Source of the DNA: Treponema sp.
Lineage (GTDB): Bacteria; Spirochaetota; Spirochaetia; Treponematales; Treponemataceae
Assembly (NCBI GenBank): GCA_024402505.1
Contig: JAKSTP010000019.1
Location: 1-51,451 of the forward strand
Reading direction: 5' to 3'
DNA length: 51,451 bases
Part shown: piece after piece, positions 41,750 through 49,888 of the stretch
How the letters are laid out: each line of letters begins with the position of its first letter
Position numbering within the stretch: position 1 is the first letter of the stretch
The notes under the pieces: generated by a model
Databases searched by the model: none
Told to the model about the DNA's origin: nothing
What the model saw: the letters and a program-made list of their open reading frames with translations, nothing else
Made by a program: the position numbers and the translations under genes

Positions 41750-41778
41750 AGTATAATACACAATCTTGCGAAATACAA
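41750..41778 (-). promoter_or_regulatory. Sigma-70-type promoter of flaB copy 1
   Basis: On the minus strand: -35 TTGTAT (41773-41778), 17-base spacer, -10 TATACT (41750-41755). It lies directly after the terminator of the upstream flaB. Confidence 0.65.
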
Positions 41779-41782
41779 GTTT

Positions 41783-41842
41783 AAAAACGACCTAATCTCC
41801 ATAATCTCCACGAATTTGGATAGGGTGGAGAAGGGTCGTTTT
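41783..41842 (-). terminator. Terminator of flaB copy 2
   Basis: Outer arms AAAACGACC (41784-41792) and GGTCGTTTT (41834-41842) pair perfectly; minus-strand reading ends GGTCGTTTTT. Two near-identical TCTCCA units inside allow further structure. Confidence 0.75.
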
Positions 41843-41877
41843 AAATTTCTGCAAACAAATCAGTATTACTACTGAAA

Positions 41878-42738
41878 TTAGCGCAGAAGTGAAAGTACGT
41901 TCTGTGACTGGCTGTTTGCCTGAGCAAGCATTGCTGTACCGGCCTGCTGGAGGATTGAGTTCTTTGTGAATTCAACCATCTGGCTTGCCATGTCAGTGTC
42001 ACGGATGCGTGATTCTGAAGCCTGAAGGTTTTCAGAAGCAATGTTCAGTCCTTTCACTGTAAATTCAAGACGGTTCTGGTATGCACCGAGGTCAGCTCTC
42101 TGTTTGTTGATCTTTTTGAGTGCTTCATCGATTGTACCAATTGCACGGTTGGCATCTTCCGGTGTGGCAATTGTCATTTTTTCTTCTGTACCAATATCGC
42201 GTACACCAAGAGCTGTAGCAGACATTGTACCGATGAAAACCTGAGTTCTCTGGTCCATGTTTGCACCAATGTGGAACCACATTGAAGCTGTTACAGAGTT
42301 TTCTCCAGTTGGCTGAGCAAAGCGTCCTGTAAGCATGTTCATACCGTTGAACTGTGCTGTAGAAGCGATGCGGTCAACTTCAGAGATCAGAGCTGAAACT
42401 TCAACCTGAATCTGCATACGGTCTTCATCACTGTAGATACCATTAGAAGACTGAACAGCCAGTTCGCGGATGCGCTGAAGGATGTCAGTTGTTTCCTGAA
42501 GGTAACCTTCAGTTGTCTGGATGAAGCTGATACCGTTAGCTGCATTCTGTGATGCCTGGTTCAAACCGCGGATCTGTGCACGCATTTTTTCAGAAACTGC
42601 GAGACCAGAAGCGTCGTCACCAGCACGGTTGATTCTCATACCTGAAGACAGTTTTTCCATGTCTTTATCCAAAGACAAGCCTGTAACTCCGAGTGAACGA
42701 TTGGCAAACATTGCCGACATGTTGTGGTTGATAACCAT
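41878..42738 (-). CDS. flaB: Flagellar filament core protein FlaB (copy 2)
   Basis: 286 residues. Starts [20 protein letters not shown], then [40 protein letters not shown] and C-terminal [11 protein letters not shown]. The frame runs on to 42801, but AGGAGG at ideal spacing before 42738 and the standard FlaB N-terminus fix the start. It differs from copy 1 mainly in the central region ([11 protein letters not shown] insertion and [20 protein letters not shown]). The filament in spirochaetes lies in the periplasm. Its leader carries a sigma-28-like -10. Confidence 0.96.
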   Translation of the reverse strand: MVINHNMSAMFANRSLGVTGLSLDKDMEKLSSGMRINRAGDDASGLAVSEKMRAQIRGLNQASQNAANGISFIQTTEGYLQETTDILQRIRELAVQSSNGIYSDEDRMQIQVEVSALISEVDRIASTAQFNGMNMLTGRFAQPTGENSVTASMWFHIGANMDQRTQVFIGTMSATALGVRDIGTEEKMTIATPEDANRAIGTIDEALKKINKQRADLGAYQNRLEFTVKGLNIASENLQASESRIRDTDMASQMVEFTKNSILQQAGTAMLAQANSQSQNVLSLLR

Positions 42739-42744
42739 AGTATT

Positions 42745-42753
42745 CCTCCTTGG
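42745..42753 (-). promoter_or_regulatory. CsrA-like site over the flaB copy 2 Shine-Dalgarno
   Basis: CCAAGGAGG on the minus strand contains the ARGGA core with a second GGA following. It coincides with the ribosome binding site of flaB copy 2. Confidence 0.45.
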
Positions 42754-42893
42754 AATATGTAGAGAGGGAAATCCTTTTCCCAATATTGCAAAGAAGTGCA
42801 AATGAAGTTTACAAGGCTACATCTACACTACTTTGCGGGAATGTCTGACCGCTGCTTCTACGAAGTCGAAACAGTCATAACACTTCTAATTGA

Positions 42894-42920
42894 TTATCGG
42901 CATAACTTGAATTTTTCTTG
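42894..42920 (-). promoter_or_regulatory. Sigma-28-type promoter of flaB copy 2
   Basis: -10 GCCGATAA (42894-42901) is a perfect match. The -35 at the right distance (42913-42920) reads CAAGAAAA, only loosely like TAAAGTTT. Predicted start near 42887, leader about 150 bases (42739-42887) with no gene in it. Confidence 0.6.
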
Positions 42921-42965
42921 AGGATAAATTTGAAAAAAGTTTTAAAAATTTTGATTTTTTTGAGA

Positions 42966-43898
42966 TTAGTCGTCGTTTACGTTGTTGTTCAGAGCCTTTC
43001 TAAGAATGATGCGGTTGAAGTAGTTTGCAATCTTCTTTTTGAGAGGAACTTTATGTTTGCTTGTAAACTCCTGAACGGCTGTTTCCAGGGTAATATCACC
43101 GAATTTTTCTTTAAGTTCGTGCCAGTACTTAAGAATGTAAACGTAAAGATCACTTACAGTACGGTGAGGGAACTTTCTCATAACCTTTTTGTCTTCCAGA
43201 AAATGAATTACAGGAAGATAAACTGTGTTGAACCAGGAAAGAATTGCATCTTCCATGGAAATTTCTTCTTTTTTATCCATGTTGATGAAATACTTGTGAG
43301 TCATAATGTGGTTGTAAATAAGGTCATATTTTCCGGGAGTAGTGAAGTCTAGACACCAGAAATCGGTTACATCGCCAAAGCCCGTTTCTCCGTAGAAACA
43401 GCGTTTTTCATATGTAATAATCTGGTGGATAATATCCTGATAATTTTTAGGATTGCGCAGTTTTATTTCACTTTGAAGGGAAACAACTTCTGCATCAATA
43501 AATTCTGTTCCCCGGGATTTTGCTACAGATACACGGTGGTTTCCATCCCGAACAAAGTACAATCCTGAAATCTCATAAACTTTTATTGGAGGCAGAATAA
43601 TATTGTTTATGGCTGCGTCGTCAATTCTCTGCCAGCGTACTTTAAGGTGAGATCGTTTTGGAAAGAATCTGTTGTCAAAATCGTTGTAACGACCTTCACT
43701 TCCTACAATTTTTTCTACAGGAATAACCTGCATGCCAACATAAGTTTCAGCACTTGGTTTAATGAGATGTTTAATATCGTTTAAGGAAATAAGAGAAACT
43801 TCTTCAGGGTTCAGAAGATGCTGTATTTCATTGAAAAATGCTTTGTTTCGTGCTCTGTAAAAATCATCTTCAGTCTGATTTATCTGTGCCAGGTTCAT
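42966..43898 (-). CDS. ParB/sulfiredoxin-fold protein of unknown role
   Basis: 310 residues, soluble. The segment VGMQVIPVEKIVGSEGRYND to FFPKRSHLKVRWQRI and KVYEISGLYFVRDGNHRVSV has the ParB N-terminal-domain layout, with DGNHRVSVA in place of the GERRxxA/DGQHR nucleotide loop. The rest is helical and unassigned, ending very basic (VPLKKKIANYFNRIILRKAL). Similar proteins are annotated as ParB-like or DUF4032. A partitioning role is unlikely without parA nearby. It overlaps the preceding phosphoesterase gene by 4 bases. Confidence 0.65.
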   Translation of the reverse strand: MNLAQINQTEDDFYRARNKAFFNEIQHLLNPEEVSLISLNDIKHLIKPSAETYVGMQVIPVEKIVGSEGRYNDFDNRFFPKRSHLKVRWQRIDDAAINNIILPPIKVYEISGLYFVRDGNHRVSVAKSRGTEFIDAEVVSLQSEIKLRNPKNYQDIIHQIITYEKRCFYGETGFGDVTDFWCLDFTTPGKYDLIYNHIMTHKYFINMDKKEEISMEDAILSWFNTVYLPVIHFLEDKKVMRKFPHRTVSDLYVYILKYWHELKEKFGDITLETAVQEFTSKHKVPLKKKIANYFNRIILRKALNNNVNDD

Positions 43899-44614
43899 TG
43901 TGTTTCCTCCGATGTGTCATTTTCCTGTGTTTCCGGCAGATTGATTACATAATGTGCGTAAGCGTTTACAACAGTAGTATCCATAACCCTGCTGACCCGT
44001 TTTTCTCGAATATCATAAAGATGAATGTGTCCATGAACAAGGTATTTTGGCCTGAATTTTTCGATGAACCAGTTGAAGCAGTCAAATCCCTTGTGACATG
44101 GATCTTCGTGATCGTGAACATGGCGGGGAGTTGCGTGAGTCAGAAGAATGTCCAGATATCTTCCATATTTACGCTTGTTTTTCATAAGCTGTGGAATCAT
44201 CCTGATAAGTTTCCATTTCATCTGACGGTCTGTGTACTGGTTCTGACCGTTGTTGTATCTTAAAGATCCTCCGGCTCCTGCAATAAGAAGGGGAGTTTCT
44301 CTACCGTTTTCATCTATATAAGTAAGGTTTTTATTTGAATAGGTGGTAAATCCAAGATGGGTTCCGCCGTGAGAGTGATTGGTATCGTAGGAATATTTTA
44401 AGCTTTTTCTTCCATCGTAAAAGCGGAATTCTTTTAGATCGTGATTTCCAAAAACAAAGAAAACCGGCTTGTTAAAAACCGTAACAATGAAATCAACATA
44501 ATTCATTGGAAGGTCACCTGCGCACAGAATAACATCTACATCAGAAAAAATTTTTTTTGCATTCTGATTGTAAACCAATGGATCAATCTGATCTGAGACG
44601 CAGAGAATTTTCAT
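43895..44614 (-). CDS. Calcineurin-like metallophosphoesterase, atypical
   Basis: 239 residues. Metal motifs CAGDLP, FGNHD, LLTHATPRHVHDHEDPCHKG and VHGHIHLY are present. The first motif, normally DxH, reads SDQID, so the His ligand is Ile or displaced. The substrate is not predictable. A His-rich insertion (HATPRHVHDHEDPCH) surrounds the fourth motif. Cotranscribed with the ParB-like gene (4-base overlap) and with the TPR gene 3 bases upstream. Confidence 0.82.
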   Translation of the reverse strand: MKILCVSDQIDPLVYNQNAKKIFSDVDVILCAGDLPMNYVDFIVTVFNKPVFFVFGNHDLKEFRFYDGRKSLKYSYDTNHSHGGTHLGFTTYSNKNLTYIDENGRETPLLIAGAGGSLRYNNGQNQYTDRQMKWKLIRMIPQLMKNKRKYGRYLDILLTHATPRHVHDHEDPCHKGFDCFNWFIEKFRPKYLVHGHIHLYDIREKRVSRVMDTTVVNAYAHYVINLPETQENDTSEETQ

Positions 44615-44617
44615 TTT

Positions 44618-45982
44618 TTATTGGCCGGCCTTTGTAAGAATTTTTTCCAGTTTATCTTTTTCTACAAGTTCAACAGGACGGTTTTCGGCAAAGTGTTTTC
44701 CCGCATTTGTAAAGCCTGTTGGAGAAAGAAGGAAGCCTTTTGCAGAGTTCTGCTGTTTCATAAGATCCAGTGTTTCCCGTACGGCTCCGTCATCAATAGG
44801 ATTAGGTTCCCGGTAAAAGCGAAGGAAAATAACCTGTTTTCGGACGCTCATCCATTCATCTTTCATTTCAACACCGGAAATCTGGCATCCCCATTTTTTT
44901 GACTCAATAGAAAGAACCTGAAGACGGAGAACTTTATTAACAGCATTTTTACAGATAAGCTGAAACTCCTCGTCGTTGCAGGTAAGGTAATCTTTAAGGT
45001 AATCGTTGGACTGAAGGTCCTTGTATTCTGAAAGTTTTGATCCTACATCCCGGAAAGCCTTGTTGCGCTTGTAAATGTATTCCCATTGTTCAATAGCCTT
45101 ATCGATTTTTCGGTTCTGTTCATAGCAGTTGGCAAGAAAGTAGCGGGCGTAAAGTGTTTCGTTGTGAACGCCTTCTTTATCAAGGTCAATGGCACGCTGA
45201 AAATCAGGAATGGCATTGTCGGATCTGTTTGCCATCATATAACAGGTTCCCCGTTCAATAATAGCCTTCTGTTTGAATTCAGGATCGCGCTGGGCTTTTT
45301 CAAAGGCTTTAATGGCGGCAGGAAGATCTTTTGCTTCTTTCATGATTTTTCCAAGATAGAAGTAAGAAGAGTAGGTATCCGGGCTCAGTTTAAGTGCCAG
45401 ATCGATTTCTTTTTTTGCTTCGTTGTACTGTTTTGTACGGAAGTGCATAAGTCCAAGTTCTGCATGGGCCTTTGCATGTTTTTTATCAAGTTCTGCAGTT
45501 TTTTTCATATAGCCCATTGCAAGGTCGTATCGGTTGATTGATTCGTAAATACGTCCTGCCTGGAAATAGTTTTCTGCATTTCGAGGTTCAAGTTTTGTAA
45601 GAAGAAGATATTCCCGGAGAGCTTCATTATTCTGATTGAATCTGACCAGAAGTTCAGAGAAAGTTTTTCGGAATTCAACTTCATTGATGCGTTCACCAAA
45701 AAGAGCATTTTCACTTACGAATTTCATTTCCATAAGTGCAAGTTCATTTTTGTTATCTGCAATATAAGCCTTTCCAAGATAGTAATGGGCGGTATAATCT
45801 TTTGGATCTTTAGCAAGAATCTGTTTTGAAAGTTTGATAGCCTGCTGAATTTTTCCCTGCGAAATAAGTTTTGGCACTGCATCAAGTCGTTTTGGTGAAA
45901 TTGTAGATTTAATTATAAAGAAGAGAAGTGTGCTTACTACAACGGCGAGAATGACAAAAATTACTATGTAGAGCGAACTCAT
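44618..45982 (-). CDS. Membrane TPR protein with C-terminal Mrr-like domain
   Basis: 454 residues. One N-terminal membrane helix (about 4-25), then about seven tetratricopeptide units (about 35-325; for example AHYYLGKAYIADNKNELALM and AHAELGLMHFRTKQYNEAKK). The last 110 residues resemble the restriction-endonuclease-like Mrr domain: KGFLLSPTGFTNAGKHFAEN with PVELVEKDKLEKIL matches the Mrr pattern GivvT-FT--A---A--i-Li---L--lL. The catalytic D...QxK is not kept (QVIFLRF instead), so it probably binds rather than cuts. First gene of the three-gene operon; Shine-Dalgarno GGATGGAG. Confidence 0.78.
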   Translation of the reverse strand: MSSLYIVIFVILAVVVSTLLFFIIKSTISPKRLDAVPKLISQGKIQQAIKLSKQILAKDPKDYTAHYYLGKAYIADNKNELALMEMKFVSENALFGERINEVEFRKTFSELLVRFNQNNEALREYLLLTKLEPRNAENYFQAGRIYESINRYDLAMGYMKKTAELDKKHAKAHAELGLMHFRTKQYNEAKKEIDLALKLSPDTYSSYFYLGKIMKEAKDLPAAIKAFEKAQRDPEFKQKAIIERGTCYMMANRSDNAIPDFQRAIDLDKEGVHNETLYARYFLANCYEQNRKIDKAIEQWEYIYKRNKAFRDVGSKLSEYKDLQSNDYLKDYLTCNDEEFQLICKNAVNKVLRLQVLSIESKKWGCQISGVEMKDEWMSVRKQVIFLRFYREPNPIDDGAVRETLDLMKQQNSAKGFLLSPTGFTNAGKHFAENRPVELVEKDKLEKILTKAGQ

Positions 45983-46026
45983 AAAAACTCCATCCCTAGA
46001 TTAAGGTGAAAAATTTAATCCCTACT

Positions 46027-46032
46027 ATTATA
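46027..46032 (-). promoter_or_regulatory. Possible -10 of the TPR-phosphoesterase-ParB-like operon
   Basis: TATAAT on the minus strand, 44 bases before the TPR gene start. The -35 at 17 bases (TTTCAA) is poor. Confidence 0.4.
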
Positions 46033-46139
46033 TAGCAAAAGCATTAATATTGAAAGAGAAGAAAAATTGTGCGAAAGTAGTGAAACATTTCTTGAAAATG
46101 ATGATTTATATCTTTGGAGAATATGCCGAAGTAATAGAT

Positions 46140-47033
46140 ATGAAGAAAACCGCATTTTTTATTCTTTTGATTTTTACCTTTGCTCCTCTTGTGGCACAGA
46201 GCCTTTCTGAAGGAGAAAAATTATTTACTAAAAATGAACCGGTAAAGGCTATTGAAGTTCTTGAAAAGGAAATTGCCGATGGCCGGAATACCACAAATGC
46301 ATTCAATTATCTTGGACTTGCATATTTTCAGACAGAAAATTACGAAAAATCTGTTGAAATTTTTGAAAAAGGGATTAAGACTCCAGGAACAAGCAAAAAG
46401 ATTCTTTCCTATAACTGCGGAAACTCTTATTTTCTATTAAAAAATTACGAAAAAGCAGCAGAATATTTTTCTTATGCCTATACAGCCGACAGAAATTATT
46501 ACCAGGCTGTTCTGAACAGGGCAAACTCCTATTTAAGACTGGCAAGTTATGACAAAGCTCTTTTGGATTACAAACTTTTTCTGGAACTTGCACCGGACCA
46601 TGAAAAATCAGATGATGTAAGAAAGATGATTGCTGCCCTTGAAATGGAAATCATCCGTCTTGAAGAAGAAGCAAAAATTGCTGCAGCAGAAGCCGAAAGA
46701 CAGCGTCTCGAAGATGAACGAATTGCTGCAGAAATGGCAAAACTTGAAGAAGAACGAAAAGCCGCTGAAGAAAAACGCCTTGCGGAAGAAGCTGCACGAA
46801 AAGCAGAAGAAGAAAGAATTGCTGCAGAGAAAAAGGCCGAAGAAGAGCGGATCGCAGCAGAAAAACGTGCTGAAGAAGAACGACTTGCAGCGGAAAAACG
46901 TGCCGCAGATGCAGAACGCCGCCGAAAACTTCTGGAAGAAGTGGCAGAATCTTTGCAGAATACAGACAGTGCAAATATGTCCAGCGGTGCTGAATCAATT
47001 ATTGATTACGAAATGGAAAGTGAACTTGAGTAG
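46140..47033 (+). CDS. Exported TPR/coiled-coil protein
   Basis: 297 residues. The frame is open from a TTG at 46050, but MKKTAFFILLIFTFAPLVAQ is a clean signal peptide starting at the ATG at 46140, so I start there despite a weak Shine-Dalgarno. TPR units (about 25-160, AFNYLGLAYFQTENYEKSVE, AVLNRANSYLRLASYDKALL) are followed by a long charged helix (about 170-275) with three 11-residue repeats AEEERIAAEKR. Probably periplasmic, forming a rod or binding partner proteins. It ends 9 bases before the next TPR gene. Confidence 0.78.
   Translation: MKKTAFFILLIFTFAPLVAQSLSEGEKLFTKNEPVKAIEVLEKEIADGRNTTNAFNYLGLAYFQTENYEKSVEIFEKGIKTPGTSKKILSYNCGNSYFLLKNYEKAAEYFSYAYTADRNYYQAVLNRANSYLRLASYDKALLDYKLFLELAPDHEKSDDVRKMIAALEMEIIRLEEEAKIAAAEAERQRLEDERIAAEMAKLEEERKAAEEKRLAEEAARKAEEERIAAEKKAEEERIAAEKRAEEERLAAEKRAADAERRRKLLEEVAESLQNTDSANMSSGAESIIDYEMESELE
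46803..46901 (+). repeat. Three 33-base tandem units encoding AEEERIAAEK(K/R)
   Basis: Units at 46803-46835, 46836-46868 and 46869-46901 encode AEEERIAAEKK, AEEERIAAEKR and AEEERLAAEKR. The DNA units have diverged at synonymous positions, so the repeat is kept at protein level. It forms a highly charged single helix. Confidence 0.85.
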
Positions 47034-47042
47034 GTGGGAAAT

Positions 47043-49229
47043 ATGATGGACGAAAAGAAAAAAAAGAAGATTATTATTGCCAGTGCATGTGCAGGCCTTC
47101 TTATTCTGGCCCTTGTGCTAAGCCTTTGTTTAAGAGGCTGTTCAGGTAGTTCTACACAGGCTAATACAATCAAACTTATTGAGCGTTATATGGAGCGGGG
47201 GGAGTACGACCGTGCCCTTACACTTCTGGAGAATCTTCTCTTAAAAGATCCTGACAACGATAATCTGAATGTTCTTCTGGACACTCTTATTCAGGAAAAA
47301 CAGCTTCATCCAAATGGAACAGGTGGAGTTACTTACATTACAAATAATTCTTCCCAGGATGGAAATGGCGGTAGTTCAACAGTAGACTACAGCGGAAAAA
47401 TCACCGTAGATGTAGATACTTCAAGTCTTTCTGATGGTATTGCATCTGCCATGAATGATACCTTGTCTTCCATGCAGGACGCACTTGCAAAATCAAACAG
47501 ACAGGTTGAGCAGAACCAGAAAGCTGTTCAGGATCTTCTGAAACTTCAGGCTGAAAACGATGCAAAAAACCGTCAGGCAGAACAGAAACGTCTTGAAGCA
47601 GAGCAGCAGCGCCTGGAAGCCGAAAAAGAACGTCTTGCTCAGGAAAAAGAACAGGCCGAACAGCGAAAAGCCCAGGAAGAACAACGAAAAATCGAAGAAG
47701 AAAAGCGTAAGGCTCAGGAAGCAGAACTTGCCAAAAAGAATGAAAAACTTAAAAAAGAAATTGACGCAGTAAACGAACAGATTCAGCTTGGAAAAACTGC
47801 TCTGGCCACAGGAAATACAGAAAAAGCTATGGAATATTTTGAAAAGGCAAAGAAACTTCTTCCGGTTTCAGATGGAGAACCTGCTTTCAGTGCTTCAAAA
47901 CATTCAGAAATTGCCCAGGCTTTGTATGACGCCGCAGATCATGAAAATAACCCTGCAGAAAAGGCAAAACTTAAGGCTGAAGCTGTTGATATGGCTTCCA
48001 ACGCAGTGGCCAAAAATCCTAAGGATGCTGCAAGTCATTATATTCTTGCTTCTGATGCCTATGAAAAGAAAAATTACCAGATGGCACTGGATGAATTCTC
48101 AAAGGCAGTTCAGTATGAGCCTGGAAATTATCTTTACTATTACAATCTTGGAAAAACACAGTACGTTCTACAAAAATATTCAGAAGCTACTTCTTCATTC
48201 AACACTTCCTGCAAGCTCAACGGAAAATTCCATCTTTCCCGATATAATCTGGGGCTTACTTACCTGAAGCTGGGAAAAGATAAGGAAGCTTTGGACAGTT
48301 TTAGAAAATCAATTGAAATTGAGCCTATGCACGAAAATTCATATCTTGAACAGGCCCGTCTTCTTTTGAAAAACAAGGATTATTCTGGGGCCATTGCTTC
48401 ATACAAAAAGACCCTTGAAATCAACAATTCAAAAACAGTTGCATGGCAGGAACTTGGAAACGCCTGTTATCAGATGGGAAAACTTTCTGATTCAGAAACT
48501 GCTTACCGCCAGGCCCTTACTTTGATGCAGGATGGCCGTGATAAAACATTAACCCAGTACAATCTTTCTACAGTTCTTTATGAAGAAAATAAGAAAAATG
48601 ATGCCCTTAGTTTTGCCCGTCTTTCTTACAACGGAAAAGACTATCTTTCCAAGAATTCCGAAAAAGCCCAGGTAGTTTACAATTATGCACTTCTTCTGGA
48701 TCAAAATGGAAAAAGTGATGAAGCAATACCGGTTTATATGGAAGTTCTTACCCTTAATCCTGATCACGACAAGACAAAAATCAACCTTGGTGTAATGTAC
48801 ATGAATCTTGAACCTCCAGAGGTGGACATGGCTTTGAATCTCTTTAATCAGGTTTACAATAAAGATAAAAAGAATTTTGAGGCTACAAATAACCTTGGAT
48901 CCGCTTATCTTGAAAAAGGTGATTACAAGAAGGCTATTGAATTTTATCAGAAAGCAGTCGCTCTTGATCCAAAAAACAACGATGTTCGTTTGAATCTTGG
49001 ACGTGCTTTTACCAAAGACGCTGATTATGCCAATGCAAAAACTACACTCCAGGAAGTGATTAAAAGTGATGGAAAGATTTACGATGCTTACATTGAACTT
49101 GCAAAAGTGTGCATGCAGCTTGGTGAAAATGATGCCGCAGAAGGTTACCTTTACATGCTTCAGGAAAAAAATCCTTCTTACCGCAAGGCTGAAGTAGACA
49201 GTCTTCTTTCTTCAATTATTGGACAGTAA
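47043..49229 (+). CDS. Large membrane TPR protein with coiled coil
   Basis: 728 residues. N-terminal membrane helix (about 12-31, IIIASACAGLLILALVLSLC), a short TPR-like unit (about 45-85), a low-complexity linker, a Gln/Glu/Lys-rich coiled coil (about 155-240) and about ten tetratricopeptide units to the end (for example YYYNLGKTQYVLQKYSEATS, ATNNLGSAYLEKGDYKKAIE). Frame open from a GTG at 47034, but AGGTGGG is spaced correctly for the ATG at 47043. Probably extracytoplasmic, cotranscribed with the preceding protein of similar design, and perhaps its partner. Confidence 0.8.
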   Translation: MMDEKKKKKIIIASACAGLLILALVLSLCLRGCSGSSTQANTIKLIERYMERGEYDRALTLLENLLLKDPDNDNLNVLLDTLIQEKQLHPNGTGGVTYITNNSSQDGNGGSSTVDYSGKITVDVDTSSLSDGIASAMNDTLSSMQDALAKSNRQVEQNQKAVQDLLKLQAENDAKNRQAEQKRLEAEQQRLEAEKERLAQEKEQAEQRKAQEEQRKIEEEKRKAQEAELAKKNEKLKKEIDAVNEQIQLGKTALATGNTEKAMEYFEKAKKLLPVSDGEPAFSASKHSEIAQALYDAADHENNPAEKAKLKAEAVDMASNAVAKNPKDAASHYILASDAYEKKNYQMALDEFSKAVQYEPGNYLYYYNLGKTQYVLQKYSEATSSFNTSCKLNGKFHLSRYNLGLTYLKLGKDKEALDSFRKSIEIEPMHENSYLEQARLLLKNKDYSGAIASYKKTLEINNSKTVAWQELGNACYQMGKLSDSETAYRQALTLMQDGRDKTLTQYNLSTVLYEENKKNDALSFARLSYNGKDYLSKNSEKAQVVYNYALLLDQNGKSDEAIPVYMEVLTLNPDHDKTKINLGVMYMNLEPPEVDMALNLFNQVYNKDKKNFEATNNLGSAYLEKGDYKKAIEFYQKAVALDPKNNDVRLNLGRAFTKDADYANAKTTLQEVIKSDGKIYDAYIELAKVCMQLGENDAAEGYLYMLQEKNPSYRKAEVDSLLSSIIGQ

Positions 49230-49241
49230 AAGGGGCTTTTG

Positions 49242-49802
49242 ATGAAAGTTTTTTCATGGCAGGATGCCGTTGAGGGTAAAATTGATGCTGAGATTCTTGA
49301 AAAAGGAACGGCTCTAACTGTTGGAGTTTTTGACGGCATTCATATCGGCCACAAGGCACTTTTAAATGCAGTTTTAGGCGGAAAAGAAAAAGGATATGCC
49401 TGCGGTGTGGTAACTTTTACCGACAAAATTTTTGCACTTTCAAAAGCTTCTGTAAATCCTATTGAAAGTCTTGAAAAACGGCTTTCCCATTTTGATCAGA
49501 TGGGCTTTGATTTTGTGATTCTCATTGACTTTACAAAAAATGTGGCCGACATGGAAGGAAAAGCTTTTCTTGATGTGCTTTATGAAAAATGCGGGCTGAA
49601 ACATCTTGTTGAAGGTGATGATTTCAGATTTGGTGCCGGGGGAAGAACTGGCAGAAATGAAATTGAAGTATTTTGCAGTGAACGGGGTCTTTCCTGTACC
49701 ATTGTCCAGCCGGTTTTGTTTAAGGGCGAAAGAGTCAGTTCAACACTTATTCGAAAACTTTTGAAAGAGGGAAGAGAGAAAGACGCTTCCTGTCTGATGT
49801 AA
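49242..49802 (+). CDS. FAD synthetase, RibF N-terminal domain only
   Basis: 186 residues. LTVGVFDGIHIGHKALLNAV (nucleotidyl-transferase HxGH-type motif), DDFRFGAGGRTG and the closing RVSSTLIRKLLKEG are the FMN adenylyltransferase half of RibF. The C-terminal riboflavin kinase half is absent and the gene ends cleanly, so it would make FAD from FMN but not FMN from riboflavin. An in-frame TTG precedes the ATG at 49242, but AGGGG fits the ATG. It follows the TPR gene by 12 bases. Confidence 0.85.
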   Translation: MKVFSWQDAVEGKIDAEILEKGTALTVGVFDGIHIGHKALLNAVLGGKEKGYACGVVTFTDKIFALSKASVNPIESLEKRLSHFDQMGFDFVILIDFTKNVADMEGKAFLDVLYEKCGLKHLVEGDDFRFGAGGRTGRNEIEVFCSERGLSCTIVQPVLFKGERVSSTLIRKLLKEGREKDASCLM

Positions 49803-49832
49803 AAGAAAAGCGTGCAAAGATTTTTCCCTGAA

Positions 49833-49881
49833 TCTCCATTTATAGTTTATACTTATGATTAAGACTATATTTAAATGGAGA
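49833..49881 (+). promoter_or_regulatory. Inverted repeat covering the Shine-Dalgarno of the alanine symporter
   Basis: Perfect 10-base arms TCTCCATTTA (49833-49842) and TAAATGGAGA (49872-49881), 29 bases apart. The second arm contains the GGAG ribosome binding site of the symporter ATG at 49889. A possible -10 TATACT at 49848-49853 lies in the loop without a clear -35. Confidence 0.65.
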
Positions 49882-49888
49882 ATTTTTC

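Noticed and set aside
42739..42801. N-terminal extension of flaB copy 2
   Set aside because: FlaB proteins start at MVINHN/MIINHN, and AGGAGG is correctly placed for the internal ATG.
45086..45541. Plus-strand open frame of 151 codons antisense to the TPR-Mrr gene
   Set aside because: Antisense shadow, Phe/Cys-rich, no ribosome binding site; the minus-strand TPR repeats are clear.
46050..46139. N-terminal extension of the exported TPR protein from a TTG
   Set aside because: It would bury a clean signal peptide that starts at 46140, and the TTG has no ribosome binding site.
46803..46901. Tandem repeats as a mobile or CRISPR-like array
   Set aside because: In-frame units with synonymous drift inside a coding gene and no spacers.
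47788..48267. Open frame of 159 codons inside the large TPR gene
   Set aside because: Same strand but different frame within a clearly coding region; composition is an out-of-frame reading of the TPR repeats.
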